NCBI GenBank assembly: GCA_030704615.1
Contig: CM060733.1
Coordinates: forward strand, 31,496,001-31,560,000
Direction of reading: 5' to 3'
Origin: Takakia lepidozioides
Taxonomy: Eukaryota > Streptophyta > Takakiopsida > Takakiales > Takakiaceae
Length of the DNA: 64,000 nt
Part shown: positions 21,048-31,154 of the stretch, piece by piece
Layout: every line of letters starts with the position of its first letter
Position numbering within the stretch: the first letter of the stretch is position 1
Notes under the pieces: generated by a model
Seen by the model: the letters and a program-made list of their open reading frames with translations, nothing else
Told to the model about the DNA's origin: nothing
Databases searched by the model: none
Program-made: the position numbers and the translations under genes

Positions 21048-23129
21048 ATGGCGGAAAACCCGAGCACTACAGTGTACTGCCCTCCTCACGAGCATAGAGC
21101 TTCATTTCCGTGCAGAGGGGACACCTGCCGGGTGATGGAGAAATATCTGTGCGTTCGATACCACCTGAAACCGGGGTCGTTTTTTTTGGAGGAGGAAAGG
21201 AAGGACTCTAACGGCCTTGTTGTCGACAGTATTGTTGTGCTCCACGATGATTTCGGCGATGGCAGGGAATGGCGAGTTCCACCATTGGACAGCGTCATAT
21301 ACAGGGCTGTTGGGACTTCATTTGCCCGCCAAATGCACCTTCTATCCTGGCGCCTTCCACGAAACAATCCGCGAATCAGAGAGTGGCTACCTCAAAGAGA
21401 GAAGTCCGCAACGAAGTAAATCCAGAGCCGAACCCATCCATGAAGACGAGCCAGAACCGGGTTGTTCACAACCTGTCCGACTCAGACGAGGTCATGGAAG
21501 TTCCGAGGTCGTCCTGGAGATCAGGCAAGTCCTCAATGGACGTCAGTGGAGGAGGAGTCATATTCCCAGCACGAGCACCGCAGTTCGATCTATTCTTGAA
21601 ATTCTGCGAGGGCTTCACCTGGAGGGACACCGGTCGGAGCTGGCCGGGCTGGACTACAGCAAGTTCGCAATTAATCGGTTACGTGCCTTCCCGCCGACGT
21701 CGACGGTAATATCTTCTTTGAGTTCCCTCCTCGGGCGAACTACTCGAGGGCGTCCGGAATGTTGACAGATATGGATAGAAAACATGACGGTCATCCTTGG
21801 TGCGTTACCAAAACCACCAGCATGAAGATGCTCGATGGTGTGCGGGTGCGCTACGTTGTTTGTGCGGGCGCGTTGCGGTGTTTCTCCCCAACTTGCTTCC
21901 ACTTTAAATCCAGAGGTCACAGGAACGAGACCGATTGGACAGGCACAGCTCATCAACCATTTCGAGCTCAGGAGAAGGTTCCGAACTCCACATTTAAGTG
22001 TGCGCATTGCAAAGAACCACCACACTGCATGTCTGTTTGTAATGCCAAGCAGTTCTATGTGTTGCACCGTTTCCCTGACCTCACCCGAGCTTGCATACAC
22101 GTTGGTTCCCATTGTCACAAATTGGCGAGGGGGAACTCGCGGGAGGCTGCCCACGAAGCAGAGCAGCTCGTTCAGGAGGAGGTTAAGTTGAGACCGGGTG
22201 CCAAACCCAAACAGATACAGCTCCAAGCCGCCCATAAGATGGCATTGGCCAGAATTATGTCGGAAGACGGCTCCGATAGAGTTCCTCTCGACGAGAAAGA
22301 AATGGAGGCATTGCTGGAGTCGGTGTCCCACGTATGTTCACCGAATGTCCGAAACCACATTGTCTCATGCAAACAGAAAATTGGGCGTGGCTCGGATATG
22401 CACTCCATTCTGGAGGTGAAGCGACGATGTGGATATGACTACATTCATGGAAGTAGGTTTCCAGGACAAGGGACTGAGGCAGATCGTTGTTTCGTATTCA
22501 AAATGTCCACGTGTGGACCTGGCAGCGGCGTCGAACTGGTCGACAGGATGACGAGTGGGGACTTGTCAAACAGTTGGTCATGTTCGACCATATCAAGCGA
22601 ATTACAAATCACCAGTGGGTGACAATGGGTGCACATGTCTACGACACCCACTACAGGATGCTAATGACAATTGCTATTTGTGAGATGAAAGGAGAGGACA
22701 CACAATCGGAGATGCTTCTTTGGCAGGGAATAAACGAACAGATGGCCAAGGCGGGATTGCCCCTCCGAATTTCCGTGGTTTCATGGCGGACAACGCACAA
22801 GCAAATTGGGCTGCCATCCGAAGGGTGTACGGGCAAGACCCCAATGTTCCATGGAAGGCAAGGAGAGATCTTGTGGGTTCCATTTTCTGCAAAGCCTTTC
22901 GCAGTACACAACCAGGCTCGTGGCGCCAGATTTCAGAGAGGAGCACCGTTCTATGTGCCTTGCGTGGAAGCGCGCTCCTACCTTGGATGATGCAGAGACA
23001 CAGTTTGCATGCATACGGGCTTGGTGGACATCGTCAGGTGTTGTAAGAAAATCAGACGAGGGAGCAATGGTCAGTTGGCTAGCATGGTGGCATTATCGTT
23101 TCCTCCAGTTCGGCGACTATATGCGGGAG
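21048..23129 (+). pseudogene. MULE transposase of element A (exon 1 only, frameshifted)
   Basis: The start ATG at 21048 begins MAENPSTTVYC and corresponds to the start in C. Order: a short N-terminal domain (EKYLCVRYHLKPGSFFLEEE), a Ser-rich linker, a Cys/His-rich segment (CFSPTCFHFKSRGH and CAHCKEPPHCMSVC) and a MULE-type DDE core with MFDHIKRITNHQW and GFMADNAQANWAAIRRVYG plus C-x-x-H. Compared with B it has single-base losses at about 21313, 21675, 22575, 22762 and 22849, mostly in homopolymers. It stops at the exon 1 donor (GAG|GTGAGT, 23130); exon 2 with the SWIM finger is missing. It is therefore a non-functional copy, unless the indels are sequencing errors. Confidence 0.85.
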
Positions 23130-23566
23130 GTGAGTTGCACGTCCGAACATGCTAAGTCCGAACTGGCTAAGTCCGAACATGCACTGGAAAAATGGCGCCG
23201 AATTACCTGTCATGAGGGGACCTATAGCCGCGGAATTCGGCACCATTTTTCGCCAGAGAGACCTATTACCGCGAAATACGTCGCCGTTTTTCAGGTTACG
23301 GACCCTATTACCGCGAAATTTGGCGCCATATTTGCACATGTCGCTGGGAATTGGCATGAGCGGAAGACGAAATATCATGAGCACAACTGTCAAAACTGCA
23401 ATTTTCCCTTCAAGGGGCCGAATAATATATTTGTTTTTCCTGACACATTGCATTAATTTATTGTTTTTTATTGTTTTTTATTTTCGAAATTTGTACTTCT
23501 GCTCATGAAAACCGATTGTCTTACTACTCCGCTCATGCCGCTCATGCTCATGAAATAGCAAACCTC
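23130..23566 (+). repeat. Right subterminal region and right TIR of MULE A
   Basis: Directly after the donor GTGAGTTGCACG the sequence switches to GTCCGAACATGCTAAGTCCG repeats. It then has ATTACCGCGAAAT and CGGCGCC words, GCTCATG clusters (23501-23552), and ends AAATAGCAAACCTC. It matches E 2840-3218. Confidence 0.9.
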
Positions 23567-23683
23567 CAATAGCTGTCCAATGGTAATCTCCGCTTTGGAC
23601 TGGCATATTACTTCAGCCAAAGTCCCTTCATTACTCTACATGTCTGTAGCTTCTTTCTTCCCTTCATTCTCACTCACTTCTCG
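23567..23683 (-). pseudogene. G2 gag-protease linker fragment beyond MULE A
   Basis: Starts with the right target copy CAATAGCTG and continues the G1/G3 sequence TCCAATGGTAATCTC...CACTCACTTC. Similarity stops at about 23683 (TCTCGAGGAAGC), which is an old truncation or insertion border of G2. Confidence 0.8.
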
Positions 23684-25910
23684 AGGAAGCTTAGGGCTTG
23701 CTGGAGGATAATCGTGCAGGGAGTAGCTAGGTAATTTTGCTCAAGCCAGGTGAAGGGAGGCGGTGTAGTAATCGTTTCATAGTTTTGAAAAGAGGGAGTG
23801 CTGCAGGACGATTCATGAAGGGCAAGTAATATCATGTGCTACTGACAGAAGTAATGAAGGCATTGAGGCGGTGCTGCCTGTGATTTGACCTCTGAAGATG
23901 TAGGAGTTGCGGGGAAAGCAGCTCGGTGGAGGGGCGGCAGTGCCGTCGTTACTCTCATGACCACGATGACAGGGAGGATGAACTTGCAAGGGAAACGGCC
24001 TGCTGACAGGGAATAGAAAGGTGGGGTTGCTGGCACAATCAAAGGCTAAAGTGATGGTGCAGCTCCATCACGACGAGCATCTGCCAGAGGTAGGGAGTGC
24101 AAACTGATACTGCCGCCATTGCATTCATGTGCGATTATTGAAAGCTGCACTTGTGGGAGAAGCAATTGCTGCCAGATGACGGGCAACGATGGGATTACTG
24201 ACTTGACCACATGTTGATTGATGCAATCGCCAGCATGAGGGCGTTGGCTTGTGGACAGTGGTACAGGTTATCTGTAAATAAGGAGGCAAAGGAGTGAAAT
24301 GTATAGAGCAAGAAGCTTTCAGATGATGACTGTCTGCTTGTTATCATATCAGATCGTAGGATAGATTAGCAGAGATGGTAGGATAGGGTAGTTAGTTGGC
24401 AAGCGACAAGGTTACTGCCATAGGTTGAAACAGAGCCGTCATGACTCACTGAATGCTTGAATCGACGAATATCTGAAAGGTGGAGTGGCATAGCGATGAC
24501 AGGATCTGACATACATAGATCTTTGTTTTTACAAACGTGGCATTCAGACGACAAGAGGAGTTAGGGAGCTGCTGACAGAGATGGTGAGGTGCCATTTCGG
24601 GCAGGCAATCCCACCGCTTCAGCTGGAGTATAAGACAGCTAAGTTAATAGAGACTAGGGGGGGGTTTTTTTTTTTACTTAGATAGATGTCGCTGAAATGA
24701 TTGAAGGCTCTGGAGTTAGTAGAGAGAGTATGAGAACGTTTTGAAAAATGGATTGGAGTGGTGGCTTGGGCTTCAAACCATAATGGTGTAGAGAGGATGA
24801 GAGATGATGCATGTCTTTGGGGAATGGTGATAGAAGGCAGATGCAGCCATCTACAATCAATGCATATATAGTGTTTGTCCTGCTTTTGATTTTATGATTC
24901 AGCACACTGAATTTGGAGCAAACTGTGCATCAGTGCTTAGAGTTAAACAAGCCTGCAAAATGAACAGTATAGGGAGATTCACCAAGGGAATCTGTGCACT
25001 TGCTACAGGGTAGAAATGAGGGACGGGGTCTGTAACTGTCAGCATTAGGGTATGAGAATGAGGAGAGATTCTGTTTGGGAGGAGAGAAAAGCTAAGAGAT
25101 AAGGTGGTGTGTACTTATGATTCCAAGGAGGATTTTTGCGAAAGGTCTCCACTGGATGTGTGCCTTGGTATATTTGCATTGCATGAAGAAGGGTTGTCTG
25201 GTCTAATATGGGCACTTGCATCAGAAAGGGAGAAAACATTGGGAAGAAGAGAGATTCTGTTTGGGAGGAGAGAAAAGCTAAGAGATAAGGTGGTGTGTAC
25301 TTATGATTCCAAGGAGGATTTTTGCGAAAGGTCTCCACTGGATGTGTGCCTTGGTATATTTGCATTGCATGAAGAGGGTTGTCTGGTCTAATATGGGCAC
25401 TTGCATCAGAAAGGGAGAAAACATTGGGAAGAAGAGAGATCTGTTCAGCAAAAGAATGATGAAGGGAGGGCCAGTTGAGAGATAAAGGAAAGACCATGAG
25501 TTGCATAGAAATAGCAGACCTGCACTGTATGGTAGATCCATGTTACCTTGCATTTTCGGTGATTGCATGAGAACAAAGGGGGTTCAAGTAGATGCTACAT
25601 GCAAATGGTGAACTCATAGGCTGTCATTAACCCTCTGGTAAGCTGTTTTGAGTGACTGTATCAGCATGAAAACTAAGCATGGTGCAAGACAGAACCCTAG
25701 TCAGGCCTGTTGCACTATGCAGGGAACACCTTCACTTGTCCCATCCATGTCTTCTCTTCCGCTGCGGCGTGGATGAGGGCTTTATGAACTCTGATCATAA
25801 ACAGCATGGATGTAGCCAACCATGAGAGAGGGAGAACCAGAATACCAACAAGACCGTGCACTAAGAACTAGATTAGAATTAGACAGAAGGGGATATATGC
25901 CCCCTTCTTT
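23684..25910. other. Unassigned sequence without a recognisable gene
   Basis: About 2.2 kb with no convincing long frame on either strand. It contains a T-run near 24664 and the tandem duplication at 25065-25434. Minus-strand translations are Pro/Ser/His-rich and broken, resembling the region right of 61940 in composition only. I see no transposon end in it. Confidence 0.5.
25065..25434. repeat. Tandem duplication, about 186 bp unit
   Basis: GAGATTCTGTTTGGGAGGAG starts at 25065 and again at 25251. The two copies are almost identical, including GATTCCAAGGAGGATTTTTGC and CACTGGATGTGTGCC; the second is about 3 bp shorter. A minus-strand frame of 153 codons (25506-25045) spans both but owes its length to the duplication, so I do not call it a gene. 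Confidence 0.9.
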
Positions 25911-28905
25911 TCACACTACAGCCTCCTCTACTTTCAGTCTTTCCGCGTCCTCTGGTTGGGGATCCGATTGCGCCTTCATAGCCCTGGCATTCGCTTCCTT
26001 CTTCAAGTTAACCTCCGAGAGGTCAACGGTCCCACTTGGGAGATCCACATACCAGGGGCAGTCTACCAAATGCTCGGCATGCCACTCCTTCGCCATTACT
26101 TCTGTGTACATCGTTCCACGACCTCCAGGTGTCCTCCACGCCAGGAAGAATGGTGGAACCCTTTGAATGGCTCTGGACGGAATGAGTGCAAAGTTTATGT
26201 ACCTGCAATCACGAGGCAGTTCAACAAAAATCATTCTACCGACGCATCATGCAAGTGGAAGTTGTCAATGCACAAGGTATTTCGGCACCGAAATACGGAG
26301 TGGACCGTGCCCCAATTACCCAGAACTCACATCTTGCAGAGGTATATTTCGGCGCCGCAATATCCATCGCTGCTTAACCAAATCATCTAAACTGCAAATA
26401 GGGGGATGCATTGTCAGCAGATTACCTGAACAGGACACGCATTGCCGCTTTGTCGGCACCCTCCTGCTCTTCGATGTATACGCTGCGTCTTGCCTTTGCA
26501 ATTTCTCTAAAAAAGAGGTTTGCGAAGCGCCCTCGCCAGGACTGCACGTAGTTCTCCATTGTCTCAGGCTTCGTCCAGTCGATCTGTAACTTGAAAGTGG
26601 TGGTGTTGCAGTCCAATTGCTCCTGGGCGTGGGTCAGTACCTGCATCATGGCAGGTTTCCAAAACATTCATGATTTTGAAATTGCGACGATGTCCAACAC
26701 AGAATAGGAGAAAATTATACCTGATGCCACCAAGTCATGACATTGAGCCAGTCGTTCATTTTGTCGTCTGTTGGCTCGATGGGAAAGTGGTACAGCAGCT
26801 TCGTGTTTGTATGGCCGTTCCAGATTCGCAGCCACCTCGTCTGCAGCCACCTCACATCGGTCAGACAAGAACTCCAACATAAGAATCGCGAGAAGTCACA
26901 AAACAAGAATAAACACATGCTTACCTTCTCCGCCGGCTCAACACAGGACACTGCGATGTGATGAAGTTTCTCCATGGACATTTCCGGTTTCATGGGTCTG
27001 GAGTAATGCAGTCCTATCTCCGCCAGGAACTCGGCACCAAGACCAGGGTCAGCGATTGCAACTTGCTTAACAAGTTTGGACCTGTACTTGGTCTGGGATT
27101 GCTTCCCTGCCTGCACAATATGACTCTCTATCGACGCGTCCGCCTTGTTGGGGCATCATTCTCAAAGAACTGCCTTTTGGCATAGGCCAAGTCATCCCTG
27201 ATGTTCGTCTGCATTCCCATACCTAGCAGATACAGTCAGGCCACGGATCCCTGCAACAAATAACATTAAATTGATACTGAAATTTGAGATGAACCTCACC
27301 GAATAGAGGATCTCCACCATGGCGTCCAGTGTTGGTCGGTACCAGGTGCGATCTGCTTTCGCTAGGGACTTCCTGTACAGCTCGGGATCGAGGGACTTTT
27401 GGAAGTCCGTCAGCGGAGCTGTCCCCACTTCTTGCACTCTGTAGAGCGTATGTGCCAGATGAGTTTCCACGAAGGCCCTCTCTGTTACCCTGCCATGGAG
27501 AAAAAAAACAACATGAAAATATGATTTCGGCACAGCAATCCAATTTCCAGTTCATAGAGTGCATGACAGTGGTGAACATTGCCTATTTCGGCGCCGCAAT
27601 AGGCAGTACACAAGGATGTAATTGTATACTTACAGATTTATATCCGCCATGGCACCCTTCAACAGTCCTCTGTCCCTGACGTCCACCTTCACGACAATGC
27701 AGTCTACCATGTAATGCCAACTGATATCTTGCTGATGCATTTCAGCAATGTACTCTGTCCAGGCAAGCATCCTGTGGTTCCCGTCCCAAACGAAGAACAT
27801 CTTCCCTTCCATGTGTGCGAATGTGGGATTAGTCTTCAGATAGGCTTCAAACTCGGCATTAACAGTGTGCCAGTGGGGGCCCCAATTCTGAAGCTCCTCT
27901 GCAGTGGGGCCCCTTGTGACACCCTGGTCATTCTCAATGGAAATGTAGAATGCTGCCGACCCCCGTCTGTACCCTTCTCTGAAGTTGTGCTTCAGTCGAT
28001 CGATATCCCCTGGCAGTGCTTGCCTTACAACTGGAAGGCTTACCATGCGACACAAAGGAACTTTGAGGTTCTCCGGATACACCATGGAGCCCAAAACGCG
28101 GCCTATGTTGCTATGAGTCTCTGCCAGCAACCTGTTTGCTGCTATGTTCATGTCTCGTGCGCTCATGAGCATACCCGCCACCAGTTTCTTACTTGTATCA
28201 CCTCTGTCACTTCCCTCACCCCTCTCACCAGCCTGTGTACTGTCCTGGAGGTTTTGCTCCTCCGCAAGCTCCAGCAGGTTCTGATCGTCGCCAAGTCGTA
28301 CCACGTTATCGTCCTCTCCTTCTGTCAGCTGAATGGGCCGCCCTTCTGCAGATCCGACTCCCACATCTCCAGCGGCCTCCACCGCATCTGTGTTTTCTGA
28401 AATTGACTGCAAACCCAATATCTCCGCTTCCAGTCTCCCTAGGGGTTTTACTGGCGAAGCCATGGGCTCCTTCTGCTTTCTCGGCTTCCGAACTCTAGGT
28501 GGGCTTTTGGGAGGCGATATCTGAGGTGTTGAATGAGGACTCGTCTGCCTCGATGCACTTCCACCTTGTGAGCGCAGCACCCGGGCAGGAGTATCCAAAG
28601 TTGACTGTGTTGCCTCGCCCCCCTGCGATCCCTCCCCAGCTCCCATGTCAAACAAACAGGAAAACATGAGACACTGCACGCCAAAAAAAAGGTGTAAAAG
28701 GAATATTGCGTATGGAGTGCTTCACATCCGCGAAGCACGAATCTCTCACTGGTGGGCGATCCGAGTCTCCGGATAACGAGGTCTGCATTTCATGCATGAG
28801 ACGGAGCTTAAGTCGTGTCGTCGGCGGCTTCCCAAAATCCCGCGTCCTCCTCTTTGCCGGAGTCGCCGGACCTTCCACAAACTCTATGCTACCACTATGC
28901 CGCAT
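25911..28905 (-). CDS. Multi-exon gene with DGNHR motif, unrecognised family
   Basis: Seven predicted exons on the minus strand: 28905-28750, 28673-27634, 27489-27300, 27250-26925, 26840-26721, 26640-26426 and 26202-25911 (stop). All junctions use GT-AG, and all except those of exon 4 keep phase; exons 3-4 joined directly hit TGA at 27236-27238, and two further one-base shifts in exon 4 (near 27220 and 27145) are needed to keep open sequence. The product would be about 780 aa: basic/Ser-Pro-rich N-terminus, acidic linker, then a globular part with LPGDIDRLKHNFREGYRRG and VWDGNHRMLAW (near residue 346). That last motif resembles the core of ParB/sulfiredoxin-fold proteins, a weak inference. 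The start may be an internal exon, since a pyrimidine tract and AG lie just upstream. Exon 4 makes it either a pseudogene or a sequence with errors. Confidence 0.55.
26273..26362. repeat. Two CGGCGCCG-type palindromes in last intron of the DGNHR gene
   Basis: GGTATTTCGGCACCGAAATAC at about 26275-26295 and TATTTCGGCGCCGCAATA near 26344. A third is in another intron at about 27583-27606 (CTATTTCGGCGCCGCAATAG). None lies in an exon. They match the palindromes of 29159-30960. Confidence 0.8.
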
Positions 28906-29158
28906 AAGGAGAGGAAACGCAGGAGAACGTCACTGCAGAAGGGCAAGGAGCGAGAGAGCGAAGCGGTGGAACATGCAACCACTATGCACGAGCAGATGCG
29001 TAAGCAGCCACGTCTCCCGAAGCGTTGCCACCGTCCAATACTTTTTGCCGTATGGGTGATGAAGAGATTGTGACCCCTGACACGTTCGCACGGATGAAGT
29101 CGACTGGAACACGACGCGTGCCAGTTCCAGCCACTAGTACAAGACGGTTTATCCGAAT
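28906..29158. other. Spacer upstream of the DGNHR gene
   Basis: Both strands have short open stretches here. The plus-strand frame from 28894 (MPHKERKRRRTS...) is very basic and its ATG overlaps, antisense, the ATG proposed at 28905. The minus strand has a pyrimidine-rich tract ending GCATAG just before 28895, compatible with a splice acceptor. I cannot decide which is real. Confidence 0.35.
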
Positions 29159-30960
29159 TGCGGCACCGAAATACCTTCCGTTCACCGGATGCTGTTCCCG
29201 GAGCAGCCGGCATTGAATGAAATATCCGCACATCATGAAACCCAACCGCCATGAAAATCCCCTGCCTATGACATTCAACAGTCAGGTCGGTACGTTTCAA
29301 CAGCGGACGGATGAATTTCGGCGCCGAAATTCATCCTATTCAAGTGCTTTCATACGCAAACTTACGAATTTCGGCGCCGCAATTCATCGCTTCCGAAGTC
29401 CTCATCCGTCATGAGCAAACCTGTCAGTGGGATATCGGAGCCGGAATTAACTCCGGGACAGTGAAAACGGTTGCACTTGGGCACATTTCATCCATATTTC
29501 GGCGCCGAAATTCATTACGAATATCTCCGTCCGCGCGTAGACGAGGTGAAATCATCATTATTTCGGCGCCGAAATTCATCCAGAGCGAAGACTAAATTGG
29601 CACCATGCTACGCTTTGCCGCCATCATTGCCCCTGACGGATGCTGTCCATGCCTGTTGGACTTGCCATTTGTGGACATTTAACTATAATTTCGGCGCCGA
29701 AATTATACTTTATGTGCGGCAACGTCCCGTGCGAAAAAGACCACTTAATGGATACTGTCGGTTTCAAATGAAAAAAAAACGGCTAAAATGCAATTAATTT
29801 TGACAGAAGTGGTTTAATATGACGATTTCTCCATTAAATGCAGAATATTCCTGTTATATTCGTCGGAACGGGGTATTTTCAACGATTTATGGAAAATTAT
29901 CATCCAAAAGCAAAAAGTAAGTGCCGGGTTTGGACGAATTTCGGCGCCGAAATTCATCCGTCGCATAGAAAATGTAATATTAGAGTTACTCATTGCGGAC
30001 AGTAAGGATGAATTTCGACGCCGAAATTGATCCATTTCAAAGAAAAATAAATATTGGAGAGAGGGCATTGGATGAATTTCGGCGCCGAAATCCGGCGCTC
30101 AAACCCTAAAAAGAATTTGGAGGGATGAAGTCGGCTGAATTTCGGCGCCGAAATTCATTGCTCGCGAAGAAAAAAAAAAATTCAAGAGGACTTCGGATGA
30201 ATTTCGGCGCCGAAATTCATTGCTTGCGAAGGAAAATAAAAAATTTCGGGAGGACTTCGGATGAATTTCGGCGCCGAAATTCATTGCTCGCGAAGGAAAA
30301 TAAAAAATTTCGGGAGGACTTGGAATGAATTTCGGCACCGAAATTCAATGCTCGCGAAGAAAAAAAAAATCGGGAGGATTTCGGTTGAATTTCAGCGCCG
30401 AAATTCATTGCTCGCGAAGAAAAAGGAAAATTAGAAGGGAGTACTTGGATGAGATTCGGCGCCAAAGTTCATCTGTCGCAAAGAAAAATAAAAACAAAAA
30501 GGACTTCCAATGAATTCCGGCACCGAAATCCATCCGCAGGGCAGCAGAATTAGGGTCGGAAAAGGAGATGAAGAATGAATTTCGGCGCCGAAATACATCC
30601 ATTCTGCCGATTCAGTATTACTGTCATTCGGATGTCGGCACCGATATCCGGACACGTGGTGAATCACGACTGTAATCAGGAACACATTCATCCGTATTTT
30701 GGCATCTAAATTCAACCCATATGTGCAGATACAATTTAATGAAGAAGAAGTTCATCCGAATTTCGGCACCGAAATCCATCCGTTGGGTGCTTGGTCAGTT
30801 TAATGAGGTGAACAAATTACGATTTCTGTTGCCGGAATTCATCCCCTGGCTTCCAAAGCTGTTACATGACAGAGATGTTCATCCAGATTTCGGTGCCGAA
30901 ATTCATGGGAAGGCCTGATTTATTGTAGCCCAAGTGGTTGTACATTACAATTCAGGCACC
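29159..30960. repeat. Dispersed short palindromes, GAATTTCGGCGCCGAAATTC type
   Basis: About 22 palindromes of 18-26 bp, for example near 29320, 29375, 29500, 29565, 29695, 29945, 30080, 30140 and then regularly. From about 30120 to 30480 they form a 62-66-bp tandem unit with GATGAATTTC, core, GAAATTCATTGCTCGCGAAG and A-rich spacer. They lie just 5' of the C transposase and are probably part of element C, whose left end I could not find. Confidence 0.85.
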
Positions 30961-31154
30961 AAATATCCGATGTGAACTTGCTGTTCTCGTCTGTTTTTTT
31001 AACGTACGTTACACACCTTCATCTTTACGTGCACTGATCACCCATCCTGTTGGATACGGAATCCTCCAGAAAATCATTTGTGTTATTAGGTAGGACACAC
31101 TCTTCTCATTGCAGGACTTCGCTGCGGAGCGTACCGAGAGGTCCCGTCTTCAAA

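Larger units (their letters stand above)
16403..23566 (+). mobile_element. MULE element A, complete ends, 7.16 kb
   Basis: Both ends carry GCTATTTCATGAGC as an inverted repeat (left GGGGGCTGCTATTTC, right GAAATAGCAAACCTC), followed inward by GCATGAGC/GCTCATG clusters, and it is flanked by 9-bp CAATAGCTG duplications. Order from the left: subterminal region, hairpin array, a 500-bp unique island (16856-17352), more hairpin array, palindrome array with a central 243-bp palindrome, transposase (21048-23129) and right subterminal region. The transposase lacks its second exon and has frameshifts, so A needs a helper if it ever moves. Confidence 0.92.
9565..23683 (-). mobile_element. Ty3/gypsy element G2, split by MULE A and truncated at both ends
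   Basis: Minus-strand parts in order: a short gag-region fragment (23683-23567), the protease region (16402-15741), RT/RNase H/integrase (15740-12861) and ORF3 (12685-9565). MULE A separates the first two. The left part of ORF3 and the 3' LTR are replaced by G1. The 5' side stops at about 23683 within the acidic gag-protease linker, so gag, ORF0 and the 5' LTR are missing. Confidence 0.8.

Noticed and set aside
25045-25506. 153-codon minus-strand gene
   Set aside because: Its length comes from the 186-bp tandem duplication; no family or splice context.
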